Positions 8,332 through 17,821 of a stretch of DNA of 64,000 nt are shown one piece after another. The notes under the pieces are model-generated. The model did not search any database. It was given only the letters and a program-made list of their open reading frames with translations, and was not told where the DNA came from. Each line of letters opens with the position of its first letter. Positions within the stretch are counted from its first letter, which is position 1. A program made the position numbers and the translations under genes. The stretch is from positions 1-64,000 of the forward strand of contig JAJDBF010000038.1 in assembly GCA_029261535.1 (NCBI GenBank), in the 5' to 3' direction. This DNA is from Nitrospinaceae bacterium (GTDB taxonomy: Bacteria; Nitrospinota; Nitrospinia; Nitrospinales; Nitrospinaceae).

Positions 8332-9744
8332 TTAGTGCGCGTTGATTCCGGAAAAGCCTTTGAAGATACTCATGAAAATGATCTTCAGGTCAAATGCCAA
8401 AGACCAGTTGTTTATGTAGTCAAGATCGAACTCGACTCGTTTTTCCATTTTATCCAGGCTGTCGGTGAGCCCACGATGACCATTGACCTGAGCCCACCCG
8501 GTGATACCGGGCAAAACTTTTTGTCTGTGCATATAGCGATCCACAATCTTGCGATGTTCTTCATCAAGCGGGATGGGATGAGGACGCGGCCCAACGATCG
8601 ACATTCTGCCTTGCAGGACATTGATGAACTGAGGCAGTTCATCCAGAGAATATCGTCTCAAAATATTTCCGATAGAGGTCACCCGGTTGTCATTTTTGTT
8701 GACCTGGGAAAAGCTGGAATCGTCTTCATTCACTTTGAAGGTGCGGAATTTCCAGATCACAAATTTTTCTCCGGCGAGGCCGTATCGTGTCTGGCGGAAT
8801 AAAACGGGTCCTTTCGAGGTGAGTTTTACCAGCAAGGCGATGATCAAAAGCGGGGTGCTGATAATCAGCAGGATGATGCTGGAAATCACCACATCCTCAA
8901 TACGCTTGACCAGAATATTGAGTCCTTTGTGAGGCGTATCAATCAATCCGACCACCGGCAGGTCGCCCAGACTGTCCCAAGTGGAATGAAGCAGGTCAAA
9001 AGTTGAAAAATCAGGTACCAGGTAAATGGAACAAGACGTGTTTTTCAGGCGGTCGCACATTTCCTTGATTCTCAGCTCGGCTCTCATGGGCAGGGCGATG
9101 TATATAATGTCAATGCTTCCTTTTTCAGCCATTTCGATCAGGTCGTCAAAATTCCCTTTGATCGGGATCGGCCCATCGACAAGGTCGCGTCCCTGATCGC
9201 GGAAACGCCCATCGTAAATTCCCAGTAGACGGATACCCATCCATGTGGTCTGCGCAAGATTATTTGCGACTTTTTGTCCGACACCGGTTCCACCCAGGAT
9301 CACCGCATTCTTGGAATTGAGGCCAAACACTCGCAAGCACCGCAATAATACCCGGATTCCAATGCGGGTACCGGCAAAGGCAATCGTGGTGATGGCGAAC
9401 CAGTAAAAAATGGCGGTGTTATTAAAGAGTAGCGCAGGGTTGAAAAAATAAACGGTCAGCGTAATCAATACACAGGCAAACACCCAACTCAGGCAGATCC
9501 CCTGAATCTCGGTGAACAGTGAGGAGGTTCTCCAGGAGCGGTACAGATGATTGAAACTGGCGGCCAGGGTGAAATAGCCCGCGCCAAGCATGGACAAGAT
9601 CATGTGCTCCTGGGTCCAGATTCCCCCATAATAAAGGCAGGAATACCAGAGACACGCTATGATGAGAAGACCATCCGTTACCCGACTGAATTCAACAAAG
9701 GCTCCACCCTGCTGCCGGACGGTATTTGGATTCAAATTATTCAT
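8332..9744 (-). CDS. Undecaprenyl-phosphate sugar phosphotransferase (WcaJ/PssY type)
   Basis: A 470-residue initiating enzyme that transfers a sugar-1-phosphate (often glucose) onto undecaprenyl phosphate at the inner membrane. The N-terminal third has four to five hydrophobic segments. A Rossmann-like CoA-binding_3 domain follows (AVILGGTGVGQKVANNL, about residues 145-165). The C-terminal bacterial sugar transferase domain has GPVLFRQTRYGLAGEKF, the catalytic-pair region SLDELPQFINVLQGRMS and GPRPHP. Full length for the family. It is the first gene of the minus arm, facing the Wza-like gene across the long spacer. Its presence defines the locus as a Wzx/Wzy-dependent polysaccharide pathway. 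Confidence 0.9.
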   Translation of the reverse strand: MNNLNPNTVRQQGGAFVEFSRVTDGLLIIACLWYSCLYYGGIWTQEHMILSMLGAGYFTLAASFNHLYRSWRTSSLFTEIQGICLSWVFACVLITLTVYFFNPALLFNNTAIFYWFAITTIAFAGTRIGIRVLLRCLRVFGLNSKNAVILGGTGVGQKVANNLAQTTWMGIRLLGIYDGRFRDQGRDLVDGPIPIKGNFDDLIEMAEKGSIDIIYIALPMRAELRIKEMCDRLKNTSCSIYLVPDFSTFDLLHSTWDSLGDLPVVGLIDTPHKGLNILVKRIEDVVISSIILLIISTPLLIIALLVKLTSKGPVLFRQTRYGLAGEKFVIWKFRTFKVNEDDSSFSQVNKNDNRVTSIGNILRRYSLDELPQFINVLQGRMSIVGPRPHPIPLDEEHRKIVDRYMHRQKVLPGITGWAQVNGHRGLTDSLDKMEKRVEFDLDYINNWSLAFDLKIIFMSIFKGFSGINAH

Positions 9745-10905
9745 AGCGACTTGTGCCAGGGGTTAACCTGCGAAAAAGTTGAAAAACTCAATAATTCCGA
9801 CTTGTCCATGACTTTACATATTTATGGGTAGCGGATGTGAGCTTTGATTAGATTTACATGGTAAACCTAAGCATAACTCGATAAATCTTACTCTAACTGT
9901 TGAAAAATATACGGTGACCTTGACCCTGATTGCAACTTGTTTTTCAATGAGTAAACGGATTTTGTGCCAATTACATTGAAAAAGGGTAGCTAAGCTACTA
10001 AAACTTTTTTAAGTCTTTGACATAATTCCCTTATTCACATAACTCGCTCCATACCATTCATTGTTTGCACTACGCTTAAATAGTTGAAAACATGGTAAAT
10101 TGTCGATCATATAGTTAACGTTTTTCAATTCTGAGGTAAATAGTTTGCTTCCTAACCGTAATGATGAAAAGGCGAACTGAAATAATTATCAATTTAAAAT
10201 CAATAGGTTACTGTTTATATCTGGAAAAAAATGTTCCTGATAAAGAGGGATCGCCCTGGAACTCAGGATGACCCGGTTTCTATTCAGACTGGCCCGGTCT
10301 ATTTTTGCCCCAGGCAAGAGCTAGATGGCTGATTCTGCTAATTATACAATAGTTTTGGTGCGATGACCCCTGATTTTTATTTAGCTTAAAGGATACCTGC
10401 TGGTAATTCGATATTTTCCATTCCGGCAACTAGAAGACCCTCTAAAATCAAGGTCTGCTGTTTTTTGACCCCTTCGACAGGCTCAGGCAGGCTCCGCGCC
10501 AGCACCTCGTGACCAAAAGCAATTTTTAGAGGTGCCCTCAAGCCAAACTCCCCGTCATTTGAATAAAAATCGTACCTGATACTCCCTATCCCATTGTTAA
10601 TATTTGACTACCAGCTTTTGTACGAGGGGTTCTTTGAGATTGGGGAGATTTTTGCATAATAGAGCTTATTGTAAAGAAAATCGAGCCCTGATATTTTTTG
10701 ACTGGAAGCGAAGAGCTATTTATGTTATTGATATTAAAAAGATTATTTGAATCCTGGTTTCCCCAGGCCTTAGTTGATAGGCAATCAATACAGCCTCCTG
10801 CCTGGTTGAGTTGGCAGATTTCTTACCGGGGCTTTTCCACTGGAAGTTAAATTCATCGGATGGAAAAGGTTTATCAATTTGTTTTATTTGCCGAAATAGA
10901 AGTAT
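9745..10905. other. 1.16 kb AT-rich non-coding spacer between the two polysaccharide arms
   Basis: No reading frame with coding character is visible. It separates divergent operons and so should hold promoters for both. I see an inverted pair CCTCTAAAA (about 10440) and TTTTTAGAGG (about 10525) that surrounds a fragment of the CTTCGACAGGCTCAGGCAGG repeat, a candidate promoter at 10698-10726, and a short stem CCTGG-TTTCC-CCAGG near 10750 in the leader. No riboswitch class that I know could be matched, and no JUMPstart/ops element was found. Confidence 0.5.
10698..10726 (+). promoter_or_regulatory. Candidate sigma70 promoter of the wza-like operon
   Basis: TTGACT (10698-10703) and TATGTT (10721-10726) are separated by 17 bases. 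Initiation near 10733 would give an untranslated leader of about 170 bases before the export gene. Motif match only. Confidence 0.35.
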
Positions 10906-11841
10906 ATGAAAAAGCACGAGTTGCAAGATACCGGTTTGAATTACAGTCAATGGTTTCCCCTGATAGGATGCCGGATTGGGAAATCTTTGGGAAATTCAAA
11001 AGGTACCTTTGTTTTTAATAGACTTAGGTTATTACCATCTGTCCTCCTGATCACATTCCTGATGCTGGGTACAGGTTGCGCGATAACCGAGCCTGTTGTT
11101 GGGCCACCAAAATTCAGGCCGCAAACCGAGATGCTAAGCCAGGGATCTGCCAACCCCAAGTTACCTGTCGCCATTATCTCGATTGCCCCAGGCGCGACAC
11201 AATTGCCCAAGGTTCCTTTGCCAGCTTATGTCCTGATGCCGGAAGATGAGATCGAGGTGAAGTTTCATTTCCAACCGGAATTTAATGACCGGATGAAAAT
11301 TCGTCCTGATGGAAAAATTTCCCTGCAACTCATCGACGAGGTGAAAGCGTCAGGGCTGACACCAAAAGCACTGGATCAGGTGTTGTCGGAAAGGTATTCA
11401 GAAGTGCTGGTCAAACCCGAGTTGACCGTGATCGTCAGAAATTTTTCCGGACGTAACGTTTTTGTCGGTGGCGAGGTGGGAACTCCCGGCATGATACCGA
11501 TCAAAGGTCCGCTGACAGCACTACAGGCCATCCTGCAGGCGGGAGGCTTGAAGACGACATCAGAATTGAAAAATGTCATTTTGTTAAGAAACCAGGGTTC
11601 GAAGCAACCCCTGTTTGCCCAGATCAATCTGGAAGAAGGGGTGAATCACACTCTGGGTAAAAATGACATTTACCTGAAACCATTTGACGTTGTGTTTGTG
11701 CCCAAAACCAAAATCGCCACTGCCGGGCAGTTCATCGAGCAATATATAAACAAGCTGATCCCGAATGTTGCCAAAGCAGGGTTCTCCTGGATTTATACAC
11801 TGAATCCAACATTTTCTGGTGCAGGTGCCGCGACTCAGTAA
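10906..11841 (+). CDS. Wza-like polysaccharide export lipoprotein
   Basis: A 311-residue outer-membrane polysaccharide export protein. A hydrophobic stretch ends in a lipobox-like FLMLGTGC (Cys near 58). The Poly_export domain follows (PLPAYVLMPEDEIEVKFHF ... MKIRPDGKISLQLIDEV), then an SLBB domain (VFVGGEVGTPGMIPIKGPLT ... AILQAGGL). The signal sequence begins unusually late if the ATG at 10906 is used, and no Shine-Dalgarno precedes that ATG. A TTG at 10987 would give a conventional 30-residue lipoprotein signal. It opens the plus-strand arm, 55 bases before the co-polymerase gene, and should form the export channel with it. Confidence 0.88.
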   Translation: MKKHELQDTGLNYSQWFPLIGCRIGKSLGNSKGTFVFNRLRLLPSVLLITFLMLGTGCAITEPVVGPPKFRPQTEMLSQGSANPKLPVAIISIAPGATQLPKVPLPAYVLMPEDEIEVKFHFQPEFNDRMKIRPDGKISLQLIDEVKASGLTPKALDQVLSERYSEVLVKPELTVIVRNFSGRNVFVGGEVGTPGMIPIKGPLTALQAILQAGGLKTTSELKNVILLRNQGSKQPLFAQINLEEGVNHTLGKNDIYLKPFDVVFVPKTKIATAGQFIEQYINKLIPNVAKAGFSWIYTLNPTFSGAGAATQ

Positions 11842-11896
11842 GGATTAGCGGAAAAGTTTGAAACAATCACACTCAAGAAATAAGCGATAGCTTTTT

Positions 11897-13456
11897 ATGG
11901 AAAAGCAAGAATTACGCCCCATATCCCTCAGAGATTTTCTCTCCACTTTGTTCAAGAGAAAAAAACTCGTCATCGTTCTGTTCATGGTGGGAGTTATCGG
12001 AGTCACTGCCGGGGTTTACCTGTGGCCGAAAACCTATGAGGCCACCGCAAAAATTCTGGTAAAGCTGGGCCGTGAAAATATTTCTATTTCCACCCTTTCA
12101 GAATCCGCACAGTCCAAAGTAATGACTTCACTCCAGGTGAGGATCGAGGACATCAACTCAGAAGTCGAAATCCTGCGCAATCGTAACCTGGTTGAACAAC
12201 TCATCAAAAAGTTGGGAATGGATTTTCTGGTGCCCAAGGGGCCGCGTAAATGGTATCAAAAAATCAAGGATGACCTCATAACCGGTATCAAGGAGTTGCT
12301 GTACTACCTCAAGCTTACGAAAAGATTGACACCTTATGAGCAATTGGTTTTGGGAGTAACCAAAAACCTGATGGTTGAACAGATACCCCGTTCAGACATC
12401 ATTCTGGTTACCTTCCATTGGGGCGATCCAGAAATCGCACGGCAGGCGGTCGAAACACTGATTGAACTGTTTCTCGAAAGTCATATCGAAATTCATAAAA
12501 CTTCGGAGGATTTCACCTTCCTCCAGCAACAGGTTAACCTGACAGGTGGACGGCTGGAAGAATTGGAGGCCCGGCTGGAGGAGTTGAAGCAAGATGAGGG
12601 GATTGTGTCTTATATGGATCAGCAACGCCTGCTCCTGAAGAACAGGGCCGATCTGGAAACTGCCAAGAAGTTAGTGGAAACGGAGCTTGTCGGTGCCCGC
12701 TCCGAGATTGAGGAATTCGCCAAGGAATTGGACACCGAATCTGAAGTGGTCCAAATCGACTCCCAGTTTGATCGGAATCCCATCCTGGACCCTTTGAAAA
12801 CAAAACTGCTCAATCTGGAGCTGGAGAAAGCCAAGCTGGAGAATAAATTTCTCCCCAACAGCCGACCGATTACGGAAATAAAAAAAGAGATCGAAAAAGT
12901 TAAAGAAAAATTGACCAATGAGCAGGAGCGGGTCTCCGGTATTGTGACCATGGGTATCAATCAGGTTTATGAAAGTACACGCAAAGGATTGATCCAGACC
13001 CGGGTTCGTTTAAGTTCCCTGAGGGAGAAAAAAGATATTCTGGAACGTCAACTGCTGTGGTACGACAATAATCTGAAGCGCCTGAGTTTTTCTGAAACCG
13101 AGCTCAAACGGTTGGATCGTTTGATCGGAATCGAAAGCGGAAACTATAAGCTGTATCGGAAGCGGCTGGAGGAAGCCCGTGTGTCCAACTTGCTTGATGC
13201 CAGACGGGTGGTCAACGTCAAGGTGATTGAATCCCCGTTGGCAACCTATTTCCCGATCAAGCCTAAAAAATTGAAGATCATCGGCATCGGTATCCTCATC
13301 AGCCTCATCGTCAGTATTGCCATGGCCATCCTGTTCGATTATCTCGATCACACCCTGCATACCAATGAAGAAGTGGACCGCTATGTCGGGCTCAGGGTGC
13401 TCACGTCCATTACAGAAGGAAACCATTCCCTGCCTTTGCCCGGAGAGAAAAAATGA
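11897..13456 (+). CDS. Wzz/GumC-type polysaccharide co-polymerase
   Basis: A 519-residue inner-membrane chain-length regulator. It has an N-terminal Wzz segment (KLVIVLFMVGVIGVTAGVYLW, about residues 23-43), a large periplasmic region rich in coiled coil (about 200-400) and a C-terminal membrane helix (IIGIGILISLIVSIAMAIL, about 465-483) preceded by the proline-rich SPLATYFPIKPKK. The family controls polymer length and links the Wzy polymerase to the Wza channel. There is no cytoplasmic kinase domain fused; a separate CpsD-like protein follows, its ATG overlapping this stop codon (ATGA), so the two are translationally coupled. Confidence 0.9.
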   Translation: MEKQELRPISLRDFLSTLFKRKKLVIVLFMVGVIGVTAGVYLWPKTYEATAKILVKLGRENISISTLSESAQSKVMTSLQVRIEDINSEVEILRNRNLVEQLIKKLGMDFLVPKGPRKWYQKIKDDLITGIKELLYYLKLTKRLTPYEQLVLGVTKNLMVEQIPRSDIILVTFHWGDPEIARQAVETLIELFLESHIEIHKTSEDFTFLQQQVNLTGGRLEELEARLEELKQDEGIVSYMDQQRLLLKNRADLETAKKLVETELVGARSEIEEFAKELDTESEVVQIDSQFDRNPILDPLKTKLLNLELEKAKLENKFLPNSRPITEIKKEIEKVKEKLTNEQERVSGIVTMGINQVYESTRKGLIQTRVRLSSLREKKDILERQLLWYDNNLKRLSFSETELKRLDRLIGIESGNYKLYRKRLEEARVSNLLDARRVVNVKVIESPLATYFPIKPKKLKIIGIGILISLIVSIAMAILFDYLDHTLHTNEEVDRYVGLRVLTSITEGNHSLPLPGEKK

Positions 13457-14079
13457 GTGTTCTGGGCCCCTGTCAGGAAATCATCAACTCCATCTGGACC
13501 GATGAAAACCAGGAGGACTGCAAAGCGATTCTTGTCACCGGATCTGTTCGCGGCGAAGGTGTCTCGGACATCACTTACAACCTGGCGCGAGTTCTGGCAG
13601 AGATACGCGCCGCCAAAGTTTGCCTGATCGATGCAAATTTCAAGGACCCGACTCTTCATAAAAGATTGAAAATAGAGAACCAGAAAGGTTTCCGCGATAT
13701 CCTCACGGGTGGCTGTAGTTTGTCAGATGCTATCCAGAAAACAGAGGTACAGAATTTTGATATAATCCCCAATGGTGCAGTGGAGCGGGAAAAATCCGCC
13801 AATGTTGAGCCCAACAAGGTTCGGGCCATCATTGATAAACTCAAGACCCGATACGACTTTGTTTTTTTAGATTCGTCGAGTATCAGTCAGGACACCAGTC
13901 CGCTGGTGCTGGCAGGTCAGGTAGATGGTGTTGTGCTGGTCATCAGGGCTGGCAAAACCCGCTATGAAGTCGTTCAAAATTCACGGGAACAACTCGAGTT
14001 TGTCCGCGCCCGGATTTTTGGGGTTGTGCTCAATCGCAGAAAATATTTCATCCCCAAATTTATTTATCGCAATCTCTAG
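13453..14079 (+). CDS. CpsD/CapB-like ATPase with degenerate Walker A (pseudokinase)
   Basis: A 208-residue protein of the bacterial tyrosine-kinase (BY-kinase) fold that normally drives cycles of polysaccharide export. Walker A' is present as VCLIDANFKDPTLHK (family VLLIDADLRRPSLH), and the Walker B region is YDFVFLDSSS. Walker A reads GSVRGEGVSDIT, where the family has GEGKS/T: the invariant lysine is replaced by valine. The C-terminal tail (RRKYFIPKFIYRNL) has only two tyrosines rather than a tyrosine cluster. Catalysis is therefore doubtful and a structural or nucleotide-sensing role with the upstream Wzz protein is more likely (inference). The start overlaps the previous stop by four bases. 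Confidence 0.82.
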   Translation: MSVLGPCQEIINSIWTDENQEDCKAILVTGSVRGEGVSDITYNLARVLAEIRAAKVCLIDANFKDPTLHKRLKIENQKGFRDILTGGCSLSDAIQKTEVQNFDIIPNGAVEREKSANVEPNKVRAIIDKLKTRYDFVFLDSSSISQDTSPLVLAGQVDGVVLVIRAGKTRYEVVQNSREQLEFVRARIFGVVLNRRKYFIPKFIYRNL

Positions 14080-14093
14080 GGAGATATCCAGCA

Positions 14094-16115
14094 ATGGTCA
14101 AGTTTTTTGTGCGCCCTCGGTTTGTTTTGTCGTTTCTCCTGGCCCTTGTGGTCGGATGCTCCCCGGCTCCAAATATCGCGAGCTCAGTTCCGAACAACCC
14201 GGCCCAGAATAATTCAGGGCCTGTCGAGCCGGCAAGCCCGGCCCTGGAAACAACCGCATCCAACTGGGCGACCAAGAAACCGAAGCTTGACGGAATCGTC
14301 AGTCCTTCCGAATGGAATGATGCCAACCGGATACCTCTCACCATGGGCATGTACAACATTGCCGGCGAGAACCCTGCCAGTCATCCGTTTACTCTTTATC
14401 TGAAAAACGACCAGACGCATTTGTACATTGCCGGAAAGCTGGAAAAAGAAGAGTTGGACGGGTCCATGGGATTGACCATTGAATCTCTGCTGATGGACAC
14501 GTTTATCATTTTATTTGACAACAATAATGATGGAATCGTTCAGCCGGGTGAGGATAAAAAATCGTTGTACATAATTAACGGTGAGCCGTATGTAAAAGAC
14601 CAGCGGCAGTTATCCCCTGCTGAACAGGCCAAAGGGGTTGAAGAAGATGCCGAATCTCAGAATATCAGGGGGAACATCACTCATTCATCGTCAGCTGGGG
14701 GAACTTACAATTTTGAAGTGGCCATTCCGCTGGCATCCGGTGACAAATACGATGTTCAAACCAGGCCCGGTGGGAAAATACGATGGAACCTGATTTACTT
14801 CGATAAATTCAACATCAAAATGCAGGGCATGGAAATCGGCGGTATTTCCGGTGTGGAGGCAGAAAACGCTTTGGACTGGGGCACACTGCAACTGGCCACC
14901 AAGGGCAGTAAGCCGAAAACAGCCGCCACTCCAAAAGCTGCGACTGCGCCTGTGGTGATGGCCGGGAAGCCACTTCCTCCTAATAATAAAAAGGGCGATA
15001 TCCGGATTCTGGCCCAGATCATGAACGAGAGTGAAATAACCGATGCCAGCCTGAAATTTGTGGCCAGTCATTCAGATTTTATTCTGGTGGCATTTCCCAT
15101 GAAAGAAGTGGTTGATAAACTGCGCAAGGAAAACCCCAAGGCCACCATCCTGTTGTTCAACAATCCTTATTTTGCTTTCGGCGACAAGTTTTGGTCTGCC
15201 GCATCGCAGGCCGAAGTCAATCAGTTGTCGCAGGTTTACGCTCTCAGAACAGATAACAACGAGATCATCAGCTATGGCGGTCCAATATATGAGGGGATGG
15301 AAGTCGAGCAACGCCTGCCGATGATGGACATCACCAATCCCGCGTGGCAGGATTATTTTACCTCGCAAAGCCGGAAGCATGTCGACCTCGGAGGATTCGA
15401 TGGCATCTTTATCGATACCCTGACGGAAGACATTCCGCCGTTTGCGCTGGGAACGGGTGGTAAATTTCCACGTGGTTACACGGCAGAAAAATGGAAGGCA
15501 GGAAACTATCAATTCCTGCGTAAAATGAAACAAGCGTTCAAAGGTTCTAAAGGTAAAATCTTTTTCAATGGAGTCACCCGGCCTCCGGGGGCCAGTGGTC
15601 CTCAGCCAAACATGGGGATGCTGAACATTGCAGATGGATCGGCTATTGAAGCGTTCAGTATTTACAAGTCGATGGATTCCAGTAGTGCGACCAAAAAATG
15701 GTATTTTGAAAAAACCATTTTACAGGATTTGCAACAAGCCTCGGCCAATGGCAAATCGGTTGTCATGGAAGTTTACGGCAACAACGACGACGATCAAATT
15801 CGTCTTTACGCCCTGTGTTCATTTCTTATGGTTCAAAATGATCGTACCTATTTTTACTTCACCAGAAAAGATCAGGCAGGGGCCTTGCACTGGCGACCCG
15901 AGTGGGGTGTTACCCTGGGGAAAGCCAAGGGGACGTACCAGAAAACCGCTCAGGGAGTCTATGTGAGGGATTTCGCCAAAGCCAGGGTGCTGGTTAACCC
16001 TACCAGCACAGCCATGACGGTTACGGTTCCCGCAGGCTATAAAAATCTTCATGACCAACCGGTAACCCAGGTGGGCCTGCCACCGTATTCGGGGGCCATC
16101 CTGACCCTCAATTAA
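14094..16115 (+). CDS. Lipoprotein with CBM9-like and glycoside-hydrolase-like (GHL15-type) domains
   Basis: A 673-residue lipoprotein: signal FVLSFLLALVVGC with lipobox Cys near 23. A beta-rich region (about 55-265; KKPKLDGIVSPSEWNDANRI ... LYIAGKL) resembles carbohydrate-binding family 9/DUF1083 domains. The C-terminal half looks like a TIM-barrel glycosidase of the GHL15/GH114-related kind: ADFILVAFPMKEVVDKL, then a probable catalytic strand end GGFDGIFIDTLTED, and later SVVMEVYGNNDDD. The start is supported by AGGGAG ten bases upstream. Position directly after the Wza-Wzz-CpsD genes suggests it binds, trims or modifies the exported polymer in the periplasm or at the outer membrane. The enzymatic activity is inferred. 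Confidence 0.7.
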   Translation: MVKFFVRPRFVLSFLLALVVGCSPAPNIASSVPNNPAQNNSGPVEPASPALETTASNWATKKPKLDGIVSPSEWNDANRIPLTMGMYNIAGENPASHPFTLYLKNDQTHLYIAGKLEKEELDGSMGLTIESLLMDTFIILFDNNNDGIVQPGEDKKSLYIINGEPYVKDQRQLSPAEQAKGVEEDAESQNIRGNITHSSSAGGTYNFEVAIPLASGDKYDVQTRPGGKIRWNLIYFDKFNIKMQGMEIGGISGVEAENALDWGTLQLATKGSKPKTAATPKAATAPVVMAGKPLPPNNKKGDIRILAQIMNESEITDASLKFVASHSDFILVAFPMKEVVDKLRKENPKATILLFNNPYFAFGDKFWSAASQAEVNQLSQVYALRTDNNEIISYGGPIYEGMEVEQRLPMMDITNPAWQDYFTSQSRKHVDLGGFDGIFIDTLTEDIPPFALGTGGKFPRGYTAEKWKAGNYQFLRKMKQAFKGSKGKIFFNGVTRPPGASGPQPNMGMLNIADGSAIEAFSIYKSMDSSSATKKWYFEKTILQDLQQASANGKSVVMEVYGNNDDDQIRLYALCSFLMVQNDRTYFYFTRKDQAGALHWRPEWGVTLGKAKGTYQKTAQGVYVRDFAKARVLVNPTSTAMTVTVPAGYKNLHDQPVTQVGLPPYSGAILTLN

Positions 16116-16566
16116 AGCAGAGGTGTGGAAGTATTTTTGGGGACCTTTCGCTCTGATCAGGGTGAAAGGTCCCCAGGAATGATCTTTACCGGCTTTCCCC
16201 ATTTCAGACACAGCCTCGTTTTCCAGAGATACCAGGGAGTATTACTACTCCGGGTTTTAAATAAGTTGCATGAGTAATACTGGAAAATACCCTCCGACTG
16301 TAGGCTTTATTGGAATTAATGTCTGGTCACAGATTTTCAAAAAACATTCAATTTAGCCTGTTTGTCCCGAGCCGCTTTAGAATATAAATTGAGTCGGGAG
16401 AAAACCTCCTCATTATTATGTTTAATTTACCCTTTTGTGTTTTAATATACGTCAAGGAAACTGCTGAAAAAGCAGGGATGTTTTATTAAAAGCAAGGGGC
16501 GGTTTGACTGCTAGATGCAGAAACGACATCCAGTGTTTATGATGTTGCAAGTGAAAGCTTTTGATT
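16116..16566. other. Spacer with hairpin and an inverted repeat
   Basis: No gene seen. A strong 11-bp hairpin GGGGACCTTTC/GAAAGGTCCCC occupies 16139-16174, just after the lipoprotein stop. It lacks a following T-run on either strand, so it is a processing or barrier element rather than a standard terminator. AGTATTACT (16238-16246) and AGTAATACT (16273-16281) form a spaced inverted repeat that could be an operator for the next gene. Confidence 0.45.
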
Positions 16567-17778
16567 ATGCCCCCATCAAAAAACAAACCTGTGCGGGTCC
16601 GCGAGATAAGGTCCCTTGAAGATTTAAGTCTTCTGAAAAATCGCTGGGAAGAATTAGAGTCGGAGAGTCCTTGTCCGAACCCTTACATTTCGTTTGCTTG
16701 GATATCCAGTTATCTGGAAGTCTTTCGGCGAGGGACGCCTTTAATTCTGGTGGCTGAGATTGAAGGCCGGATTTGTGCTTTGGCGGCATTGGAAATTACC
16801 AAAGCCCGGTTTCTGGGGTGTTCTTATAAAATAATTTCGTTTGCGGGTACCGGCAACACAGGCACAGATCAGTTGAGTCTGCTAGGGAAATTATTTTCTT
16901 ACGACAACCGATTGTGCTGGTCCGACAAGCTGGACTTTCTTTGGGATTCAAATTGCCCCGAAGCTGTTACGGCTATAGTTGAGTATCTTAGGAACAGTGA
17001 CCAGTGGGACCTGCTGGATTTGCGGGAGATGGCACCTGAGGCAATTTGTTTGAGTGCCATTAAAGAGGGATTTTCCGGAGACCATTTCCGGCTCGAAGAA
17101 TTTGTGGCAACAAAATCCGGATACATTTCTCTGCCCACTTCGATGGAGGAATTCATAAAAGGTCTGAGTCGAAATCTGAGGAAAAATGTAAAACGCAGTA
17201 GAGAACGGATGGGAAATGAGTTTGGCGAAGTTTCTTTGAAAGTTTATGAAGATAAGTGGGAAGTTGAAAGGCTGATGCCGAGAGTCATTGCGCTTGAATC
17301 GAAAAGTTGGAAGGGAACCGATGGTGTTGGTGCTTTTTCTCAAAAAAAGAACCGTGAGTTTCATGAAAAACTGGCGGAGCAGTTTTCCGAAAAAGAACAG
17401 TTTAGCCTGTTCATCCTTGAGGTAGAAGGGGGCATGCTTTCTTATATGTTTACTTTTCATGACAACAAAGCACTTCATTTTCACAATATGGCGATCAGCC
17501 CGGAGTACAAGCAGTATTCGCCTGGGATTGCCATCATAATGAAGGCTATTGAACGGTCCATATCGGAAGGTGTAGCAGAAGTTTTCGTTGGTCGGGGTGA
17601 CGATTATTTTATTAACGCTTTGTTGACCGGAAGGCAGGATCGGGTCTGGTTAAAAGTTTATAAAAATAATTTTCACATGAGGCTTTTGCGCAAGGCGGAG
17701 TTTAGCTGGGCACCAGCGTTGAAAAAACTGAAAAGTAAAATAAAGAACAGAAATATTGACAGAGCGCAAGCAAACTAA
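16567..17778 (+). CDS. FemAB/CelD-like GNAT acyltransferase
   Basis: A 403-residue protein of the Acetyltransf_6 (PF13480) kind. The N-terminal region (about 15-180) is the first, degenerate GNAT fold of FemAB-like proteins. The second contains LSRNLRKNVKRSRERMG followed by FILEVEGGMLSYMFTFHDNKALHFHNMAISPEY, the usual acetyl-CoA-binding half. Relatives act on exopolysaccharide (CelD/BcsL) or transfer aminoacyl groups. The ATG at 16567 is preferred over the TTG six bases earlier; neither has a strong ribosome site. It is separated from the export genes by 450 bases and probably begins the second part of the plus arm. The acyl group and acceptor are unknown. Confidence 0.75.
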   Translation: MPPSKNKPVRVREIRSLEDLSLLKNRWEELESESPCPNPYISFAWISSYLEVFRRGTPLILVAEIEGRICALAALEITKARFLGCSYKIISFAGTGNTGTDQLSLLGKLFSYDNRLCWSDKLDFLWDSNCPEAVTAIVEYLRNSDQWDLLDLREMAPEAICLSAIKEGFSGDHFRLEEFVATKSGYISLPTSMEEFIKGLSRNLRKNVKRSRERMGNEFGEVSLKVYEDKWEVERLMPRVIALESKSWKGTDGVGAFSQKKNREFHEKLAEQFSEKEQFSLFILEVEGGMLSYMFTFHDNKALHFHNMAISPEYKQYSPGIAIIMKAIERSISEGVAEVFVGRGDDYFINALLTGRQDRVWLKVYKNNFHMRLLRKAEFSWAPALKKLKSKIKNRNIDRAQAN

Positions 17779-17821
17779 AATTTTTATATAGACAGATTTC
17801 TAAAACATTGAGGGGGCGGCA

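Noticed and set aside
16139-16174. Strong hairpin after the lipoprotein gene considered as a terminator
   Set aside because: No T-run follows the stem on either strand, so it was listed only as a hairpin within the spacer.
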